A stretch of 11,279 bases of DNA from the NCBI GenBank assembly GCA_018901715.1, contig JAHIEL010000088.1, positions 1-11,279 of the forward strand, read 5' to 3'. The position numbers and the translations under genes are program-made. How positions within the stretch are numbered: the stretch's first letter is position 1; each line of letters opens with the position of its first letter. Source of the DNA: Patescibacteria group bacterium. Lineage in GTDB: Bacteria; Patescibacteriota; Minisyncoccia; Minisyncoccales; PEYH01. Shown here in pieces: positions 4,745 through 11,279 of this stretch. The notes beneath the pieces are model-generated. The model did not search any database. It worked only from the letters and a program-made list of their open reading frames with translations, and was not told the DNA's origin.

Positions 4745-7700
4745 CTACTTTATCTCGAAGAAAGAACCACTTGTTCTCCCAAAATTCTCTGGAAAATACA
4801 TTTCTGAAATCTTGGCTGGTAAATGAGCGAACTTTCCCTTAATCAAGGCCCTCACAAAATAATCAAACTCATAAACTCCAGGCCTTAATTGTCCAGCATA
4901 TAGAAAAGCTCTGTCATCATAAAGCTCTTTGTACTCTGGAATTAATTCCCTGCCCTGAAGTTCTCTCTCTTGTAATCTCAAGGATTTTTGCTCTGTTGAT
5001 AAATCCAAATTAACAATCTCCATACCAGCAGGAATGAAATCTTCTATTGCCACAAACTCTCTTGTTTTAGGCACAGTAATCTGGAGATGAACCCTTAACA
5101 CATCCCCTACTTTGGCATTATTAATCGGCTTCTCGTTTTCCTTGTCATCTAATTGATGTAAACTCCTTATAATGCTAAAGCCCTCATCTCTTGGTCCCAA
5201 GTTTTCAATTGGCAAATAATATTTTAGAGCAATATCATAGTATAGGGCATTAGTTGAGTTATTATGATTCTCTTTCTGAAACTCAACTATATTATTCTTT
5301 TCAAAATCCAATTCATTCAAAGCCATTTCTTTGCTATTCTGCTCAAGAATAGTATCTTGATTAAATCTAAACTCTTGCTTTGATTCGTTGTTCACAATTA
5401 TATCTAAGCTAAAGTCCGACTCTGTCTCCCCTTTCCATTCCAAAAACTCCACAAAGCCCTCAATCACAGCTAATGTGTTTTTAGTAGAACCCCATGAGCC
5501 ATCTTTGTATTTAGAATTCAGTAACCACCTAACAACTTTATCAAGTCGCGCGTCTTCTTTCTGCCTCACACTCAAAGATTTCAAATATATGGCCGTATTC
5601 TTAGTCGTGTTTTCAAAATAGCTCCAACTCCGATTTTGACTTGGCTCTAAAAATGCTCCCCGCGAATCAATCTCAATCCTATTGTCTATAACTTGAGACA
5701 CCTTGCTTATCAATTGACTATCAAATCCTCCTTTGCTCAATAAAATCGTTAAATTTGCTAAAACATAATTGCTCGCCTTATCTTGCAGATAAGAAGTATT
5801 ATTAGCAAATTCTATAATTTTTTGCCTTAAAATAGAATTGAATATGTCTGGAGAAGTGTCTGCGATTATTCTAGATGCCAAAATTAATAAATCATTACTC
5901 TTATATAGACCTTTTGTGCCTAATAACTCTTCGGTTAAATAAATAAATAATTTATCCGATGCCTGCTGATTAACTAAATAGCCAGCTAACTTTAAATTAT
6001 TAAACGACTCTAAAACATCCAAGCCAAGATAAAGATTTGATTGCCCTTTTCCCCAATAGGAAAATCCACCATCAAAGTTTTGGTTGTTATAAAGCTTTGA
6101 AAGTCCAAGCTCTACTGCCTCATCAATGGTATATTCCTTGCCATCAAAATCAATTTTTTCCAAATTTAATTTATCGGCTAAATTTGGTAAATTTAATCCC
6201 CTTTTAACAATTGCTATAGCGTTAAGCTTACTGGCAATCTGCTCAGAACCAGCATAAGGAAATTGGAGTAAATAATTTAAAGCGTCTGAAATGAATACTG
6301 CTAAAGTAGCTGAACTTTGAATTTTTATATTCCCTTTATCCTGGATTACTCCACCCGGTAGATAGACATATTCTCTGGTGACTGGCTGGTTAGTGTAGTT
6401 GGCAGTTGCAGCAACCTCATAAGTATCATTAGGGACGATCTCAATATGCTGTATGATTGTGTCCTCTAGATTATTGGCTTTAGCAGATAATATAAACTGA
6501 TGTTCTCCTTCTTCAAAATTAGAAGGAGCTTTTGCTTTGAAATAATAAGTATTAGTTTCATTATCTTTTATCCCGCCGCTATCTATGTCATCTTCAAAAA
6601 CTAATGTATCACTGCTTATCTTGACTTCTAAATTTTGGTTCTCACCTGATTGATTGAATACTTTCGCTCCAATAAAGAACTCATCGCCTGGCACTACAAA
6701 TCTCGGCTTTAGAGGAACTACCATTAATCTTTTTCGTGTAATAAATTCAAGATAATCAATGCCAAGCTTACTATCTTTTGTCACGCCTAATGTTTCTGCC
6801 TGCCAAGCAGTCAAATTATCTGGCAAAGTAAAACGAATTTGTGCTTTGCCGCTTGCGTCGGTTGTGGCAACTGCCTGCCAAAAAGCAGTTTCCCTAAACT
6901 CACCTCTTGCTTTTCTAGCCAAATCATCCTCTGCCATTCCAGGAGACGATAATTCTGTTACTCCTCCTCCTCCTTTAGTAGTTATCTCCTTTTCTACTAA
7001 AATATTCTTAATATTAGAAGCCGTGCTTATTGTCAATGGAAAACCACTATAAAAGAAAACTAAAGGATTCTTATTTATATTTCCCTTAAGTGCTAAAACA
7101 CTCAAGTCCACGACTGACAAAGATATTTCAGCAGAAACCGGTTGGTTTTGATAATCTTTAGTAGTGATATCTAAGATAACCTCTTCTCCTGGCAGATAGT
7201 GCTGTTTATTACTTGAGACCTCAATATCCAGCTCTTTTCTTGCAGTGTCAATGATAAAATTAATATTCCCAAACTTAACTTCTGGTTTTGGCGACTGAAC
7301 TAAAACAGATAGATAAACATTGGGCAGATATTCTTCCTTAACCAAAAACTCATATTTGTATAAATTCCCTTTTATTTCTACTATTTCGTAATCAAAAATT
7401 TTCCCTCTTTCTATAGAAATTAGAGCTTTGGAATCTGGATAAGGTGACTTGATTATCACTTCAGCTATGTCTCCGACATTTAAACTTGTGCTAACAGCTT
7501 CCAGCTCAAGTTCCGTATTAGTGGTTGGTCTCACGGAAGCAGACCCTTGACCATAAACATATAAATTCTGACTGCTCCTGACCATATTGCCGCTTTTGTC
7601 CTCACCCTCAACAATGGCCTCATAGGTACCCTCATCTGAAATACTCAACTGCTGCGAGTAATTCCCGCTCTTATCAGTGACAAAATCATATTCTTTTATA

Positions 7701-10700
7701 AAATCCTTCTTCTTTTCCCATTTATACGAATAACCACCACCTACCTCCTGCCGTTTGGAATAAATCCATTTTGCTTTATAAAGCTTGAGCTTTAAATTAT
7801 TTACTTTTAATTCTTTGCCTTGAGTGTCAACTGATTTAATTTTTAAATCAAAGTTCTCATTTTTTGATAAAAACCACCTGTCTGGCTTAATTCCAAGATA
7901 AAAATCACCTGCATGAACAATAAATGACTTTTGTGAAGAAATACTCTGCCCCTGCAAATTAACAACCGTGACATCTATTATAAGAATCTTACTTTTTCTG
8001 TCTTCTTCGTCCTTAAATAGGGTCTCAAAATCAAGTACTTGAGAAATTTGTGCCTTACCGTCTTCAGAGAGAGATGTCTCTCCCCTAAGCAAGAATTTTT
8101 CCCCGTAATAAGACGACCAATAATTCCATCCAGAACCAAAATTAAAATATTCTTGAGTATATCTGTCAAAATAATAATTTTGGCTACTGATCGTATAACT
8201 AACTTGCCCGCCCTCAAGAGGAACGCCGAAATAATAATTAGCTTCTACTGCTATATTTGCTGTATCTTTAGAAATATATTCTGTCTCATTAGTATCAACT
8301 TGCACATCAAAAGCAGCTGGCTCATATTCCTGAACATCAAAATATGAACAAGAAATATCTCCAACACAATATCTGCACATACCAAGTGGTGCGTTGCTTT
8401 CTAATATTAACTTGGTGTTAAAAGTGCCAAAATTGCTCACTAAAAGCTCTTGTTCAAAAATCTCATCATTTTTAGAGTTATAAACTTTTAGAGTTACATC
8501 GCCTTGCGGAATCTCATAATCTCCATCATAGCCAATTCTGTAAATGCCTTTTATAAAAACTTCTTGTGCTGGACGATATATTGGCTTATCTGTATAAAGA
8601 TAAATCTTTTTAGCCAAAAAGGCAGAGCTTGCCCAATTTATTCTACTTGCTGTTGAGGGTATCACAGTGCTGTCATTGCCCTTGCTAACTACCACCCCTT
8701 TTAAATCATATATAACATCAGCAAGCCCAATCCCTTCTTGGTTGGTATAATAAGTGCCAGCTTGAACAAGATTATCTTTATAAAGAGTAATTCTAGCTCC
8801 TTCTTCGGGTTCTAAAGTAGAAATATTAGTAACCCAATAAAGATTGTTCATTTTCTCCATTTCAGAAGCACCTAACTTCCTAGAATCGTAAAAACTAGAA
8901 TTACTGCTCATCGGATCAATCTTTTTCTCTGCTAATCCTAAATTGGTCACTGTTAAATAAGTTCTCTCAAATGCCTGTGTTTCTGTCCGTGAGCCACCAC
9001 TCCAAATCGTCATCTTATAATTGGGATGATAAAAAGTGACAACATAGTGACCCAATGGTTCTGAAAAATAATCAGCAATATCAAAATGAAAATAATTCTT
9101 AATCCAATATTTATTAGGTATGGCAATGCTGTCCTTAACCCGTTCTTCACATCTGGTCATTGAACCAAGACCATCACTGGAATAAGGTTTATTATTCAAA
9201 TAATATAGAAAATTAACTGGGCTCAATTTACAGATATCAACACTAACATATTCCATATTCCTAGTTGCAAAAGTAAGGTTTTTCGCTTCAGGGCTTGCCA
9301 CTACATAACTATCTTGAAATTGATAAAAAGTTAGATATTCAGAAGACATTGGACCAGTTTGAAAATCCAAAGATAAATCTTTTTTCTGTAAAAACACATC
9401 TTCTAATTTTAAATTCAAGGAATAATTAGAAAGCGGCATCAACCCATAGCTAATGTTAGTCCTAAACTCTCCCAACCCGCATATACTGCTGGCATAAACA
9501 TAATTTATTCTGTATGACTGACCCCAATAATTTAATTCATAATCAAGATTAGCTTTAAAATGCTCTGAAAGTTCTTCTTTGGCTGGAGCTAATATCGGCG
9601 AGTTAGAGCAAATTATCAACTCTGTAAGAACTGCTGACTGCTCTCCGCTAGATGGAAGGGTCTTTGATATTCTGAACTCTGGATACGAAAAAGCATATTC
9701 TGTTATTGGGTCTTTATTTATTTGTAGGCCTTCAGAATTAACTATTTTCTTAAAATCAATCTCCAAGCTCTCGCCCAGTCCAACTTCATTGCCATTGAAT
9801 TCCAAATAAATTCTTTTTTTATCTGCTACTTTCTCGCAATCAACATTAGATGATGTATATAAATCCTCATCTTTACATTTCAAACCATAATCAATATTTT
9901 TTAATTTATCTGATTCTATTCTGCTTCGGCTTAAGTCAATATCCTCATAAAACTCTACCCAGAGTTTGCCCTGAGGGTCAAAAAAATCTTTAGACACCCA
10001 GCTTGTTTTATCTGATTCAGCAGAAATATTTTTTATAACACCTGTTATATTAAATCCTGATGTTTTCCGTTCTTCTAAATTGATATCTCCTTCTGAAGGA
10101 TACGCTTTTCTAATGACTAAAGTGTAGTCATTATCAAAGTCCCAAAGCTTTTTCCTCCCAAACCTGTCTCTGGCATTATAGATATTGATAATTGTTTCAT
10201 CAGTTCCGGATTGTTCGCTTTTTTTAGGAAAAATATTCAAAAAACCAAAACTATTATTAGCTCCTGCAAAAAAATTAATACCATCATCAAAAAAACCTAC
10301 TGCCCTATCTTCGAGCAAGTCCATTTCTTGATTGCCTCCATATTCAGCTATAAAAGATACCTCTTTCCCAGTAGTATTATTCCTTAAAACAATCTCATTC
10401 TCTGTTCTATTTAAATCAACTGGCTGATTAAACTTAATAGAAATTGGTCTGTTGTATACTGTTTCCCCGCCTGATAATCCAACATATCTTAAGTTGCGCG
10501 TAGTAAAACGAGATGTCTCGCCACCTAATTCCAAGCCATCTACTGATTCAAGTCCTTGTTTTATTTTAACTTCATAATTTGACGACCTCTGTAATCGGTC
10601 ATCAGGAATAAATTGAAGATTTCGAGTGGTAATCCATTTAAAACGACCCTCTGTCGCAGGGCTGATTACAACTGGAACATCTTTTTTCTCAAGCTCGCCC

Positions 10701-11279
10701 AAGGTAGTTAAGGGAACCATAGGACGATTAAAAACTATAGTAATATCTGAATCTTCGGGAACTTCGCTCCCCTTTTCTGGAAAAATAGCGGAAATTTCAG
10801 GATTTTCAACTGCTAAAAAATCCTCTGCAATACTCCCTCCTTCAGCAAAAGCTATTTCTACTTGATAATACCTATTTAAGCTTAAATCACTCTCTGGATT
10901 ATAATAGATAACGCTTTCTTCAACAGAGCCGTTGGAAGCGGCAAATACCTTAAAGTGTTCCGCAAGTCGCGCAAACAGTCCTATCCTGCTTTTGCCTGCT
11001 ACCCAGTCACCTTTTATTTCTGGTGAAAACTTAATATTATTTTTAGCAAATTCAGGACTAATACTCGGAGGTAAATAAATTCTTATAACAGCTGATTGAG
11101 ATATTTTTTCAGGGACCAAACGATAAACCTCGCTGTATTCAGGTTCGGCCTCGCGAGAATAAAAAAAGAAAAAATAAACGCCCATTGAAAGGGCGATAAC
11201 AATAAATAATATTATAAAAACAAATAATGTCTTTTTTTTCTTAATTGGCTGGGAATGAATATCCTGGCGTTGGCTAATA
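4745..11279 (-). CDS. Membrane-anchored bacterial alpha-2-macroglobulin (YfhM-like), 5' end beyond window
   Basis: This is a giant extracytoplasmic protease-trap-like protein. An ATG at 11183-11185 gives 2146 aa, but the frame stays open for 31 more codons to the window edge. They encode polar residues, KKKK, then TLFVFIILFIVIALSMG, a membrane anchor. The true start is therefore outside, and the protein has at least 2177 aa (E. coli YfhM about 1650). Domains, numbered from that ATG: Ig-like MG repeat about 130-230; macroglobulin domain about 860-960 with YTDKPIYRPAQEV; bait-receptor domain about 1215-1370; Gly-rich bait-like stretch near 1400; the ETAFWQAVATTDASGKAQI segment near 1430; alpha-toroid thioester domain about 1630-1930; C-terminal domain ending EMYFPENFGRTSGSF. 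The thioester site reads PYAGSEQ (Gly1646) instead of PYGCLEQ, so the reactive Cys is absent. It is convergent with its usual partner, pbpC. Confidence 0.93.
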   Translation of the reverse strand, partial: ISQRQDIHSQPIKKKKTLFVFIILFIVIALSMGVYFFFFYSREAEPEYSEVYRLVPEKISQSAVIRIYLPPSISPEFAKNNIKFSPEIKGDWVAGKSRIGLFARLAEHFKVFAASNGSVEESVIYYNPESDLSLNRYYQVEIAFAEGGSIAEDFLAVENPEISAIFPEKGSEVPEDSDITIVFNRPMVPLTTLGELEKKDVPVVISPATEGRFKWITTRNLQFIPDDRLQRSSNYEVKIKQGLESVDGLELGGETSRFTTRNLRYVGLSGGETVYNRPISIKFNQPVDLNRTENEIVLRNNTTGKEVSFIAEYGGNQEMDLLEDRAVGFFDDGINFFAGANNSFGFLNIFPKKSEQSGTDETIINIYNARDRFGRKKLWDFDNDYTLVIRKAYPSEGDINLEERKTSGFNITGVIKNISAESDKTSWVSKDFFDPQGKLWVEFYEDIDLSRSRIESDKLKNIDYGLKCKDEDLYTSSNVDCEKVADKKRIYLEFNGNEVGLGESLEIDFKKIVNSEGLQINKDPITEYAFSYPEFRISKTLPSSGEQSAVLTELIICSNSPILAPAKEELSEHFKANLDYELNYWGQSYRINYVYASSICGLGEFRTNISYGLMPLSNYSLNLKLEDVFLQKKDLSLDFQTGPMSSEYLTFYQFQDSYVVASPEAKNLTFATRNMEYVSVDICKLSPVNFLYYLNNKPYSSDGLGSMTRCEERVKDSIAIPNKYWIKNYFHFDIADYFSEPLGHYVVTFYHPNYKMTIWSGGSRTETQAFERTYLTVTNLGLAEKKIDPMSSNSSFYDSRKLGASEMEKMNNLYWVTNISTLEPEEGARITLYKDNLVQAGTYYTNQEGIGLADVIYDLKGVVVSKGNDSTVIPSTASRINWASSAFLAKKIYLYTDKPIYRPAQEVFIKGIYRIGYDGDYEIPQGDVTLKVYNSKNDEIFEQELLVSNFGTFNTKLILESNAPLGMCRYCVGDISCSYFDVQEYEPAAFDVQVDTNETEYISKDTANIAVEANYYFGVPLEGGQVSYTISSQNYYFDRYTQEYFNFGSGWNYWSSYYGEKFLLRGETSLSEDGKAQISQVLDFETLFKDEEDRKSKILIIDVTVVNLQGQSISSQKSFIVHAGDFYLGIKPDRWFLSKNENFDLKIKSVDTQGKELKVNNLKLKLYKAKWIYSKRQEVGGGYSYKWEKKKDFIKEYDFVTDKSGNYSQQLSISDEGTYEAIVEGEDKSGNMVRSSQNLYVYGQGSASVRPTTNTELELEAVSTSLNVGDIAEVIIKSPYPDSKALISIERGKIFDYEIVEIKGNLYKYEFLVKEEYLPNVYLSVLVQSPKPEVKFGNINFIIDTARKELDIEVSSNKQHYLPGEEVILDITTKDYQNQPVSAEISLSVVDLSVLALKGNINKNPLVFFYSGFPLTISTASNIKNILVEKEITTKGGGGVTELSSPGMAEDDLARKARGEFRETAFWQAVATTDASGKAQIRFTLPDNLTAWQAETLGVTKDSKLGIDYLEFITRKRLMVVPLKPRFVVPGDEFFIGAKVFNQSGENQNLEVKISSDTLVFEDDIDSGGIKDNETNTYYFKAKAPSNFEEGEHQFILSAKANNLEDTIIQHIEIVPNDTYEVAATANYTNQPVTREYVYLPGGVIQDKGNIKIQSSATLAVFISDALNYLLQFPYAGSEQIASKLNAIAIVKRGLNLPNLADKLNLEKIDFDGKEYTIDEAVELGLSKLYNNQNFDGGFSYWGKGQSNLYLGLDVLESFNNLKLAGYLVNQQASDKLFIYLTEELLGTKGLYKSNDLLILASRIIADTSPDIFNSILRQKIIEFANNTSYLQDKASNYVLANLTILLSKGGFDSQLISKVSQVIDNRIEIDSRGAFLEPSQNRSWSYFENTTKNTAIYLKSLSVRQKEDARLDKVVRWLLNSKYKDGSWGSTKNTLAVIEGFVEFLEWKGETESDFSLDIIVNNESKQEFRFNQDTILEQNSKEMALNELDFEKNNIVEFQKENHNNSTNALYYDIALKYYLPIENLGPRDEGFSIIRSLHQLDDKENEKPINNAKVGDVLRVHLQITVPKTREFVAIEDFIPAGMEIVNLDLSTEQKSLRLQERELQGRELIPEYKELYDDRAFLYAGQLRPGVYEFDYFVRALIKGKFAHLPAKISEMYFPENFGRTSGSFFEIK

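Noticed and set aside
8039..8347. Open frame of 102 codons on the + strand inside the macroglobulin gene
   Set aside because: It is antisense to a strongly supported coding frame and has no recognisable product or expression signal.

Overview
The window looks like a piece of a Candidate Phyla Radiation (Patescibacteria, probably Parcubacteria-like) chromosome. It is AT-rich. The four gene starts that can be seen have no Shine-Dalgarno sequence, and L7/L12 carries a lysine/glutamate-rich N-terminal extension. A penicillin-binding protein 1C gene lies next to a giant membrane-anchored alpha-2-macroglobulin gene. The taxon is inferred from protein style and gene content, not from a marker search. 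Every gene reads through with the standard bacterial code, and TGA is never needed as a sense codon.

Layout: (i) 5-1107, minus strand: rplJ then rplL (ribosomal stalk proteins L10 and L7/L12), 26 bp apart. (ii) 1108-1927: 820 bp without a convincing gene but very rich in structure. It holds a strong minus-strand promoter (TTGACA, 16 bp, TATACT), which implies a 5' leader of about 430 nt for rplJ-rplL. A tandem 15-bp duplication lies at the start site. Eight unrelated hairpins follow one another between 1580 and 1837, with a consensus DnaA box among them. A + strand terminator and a - strand terminator stand nose to nose at 1721-1790. The simplest reading is an undescribed + strand non-coding RNA of about 190 nt, transcribed divergently from rplJ-rplL. 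(iii) 1928-2473, minus: a DJ-1/PfpI family protein. (iv) 2541-4601, plus: pbpC. (v) 4602-4744: a palindromic intergenic module with two related TTTA-loop hairpins flanking a 15-bp perfect stem. (vi) 4745 to beyond the right edge, minus: an alpha-2-macroglobulin protein. Its reading frame stays open to the last base and encodes a membrane anchor upstream of the first internal ATG.

Functional picture: L10 and L7/L12 form the ribosomal stalk. PBP1C and bacterial alpha-2-macroglobulin are a recurrent pair thought to repair and protect the cell wall, but here they are convergent rather than co-directional. The macroglobulin has also lost the thioester cysteine at the usual CxEQ site, so it should trap proteases, if it does, without covalent coupling. 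The most novel part of the window is the hairpin array at 1580-1837.
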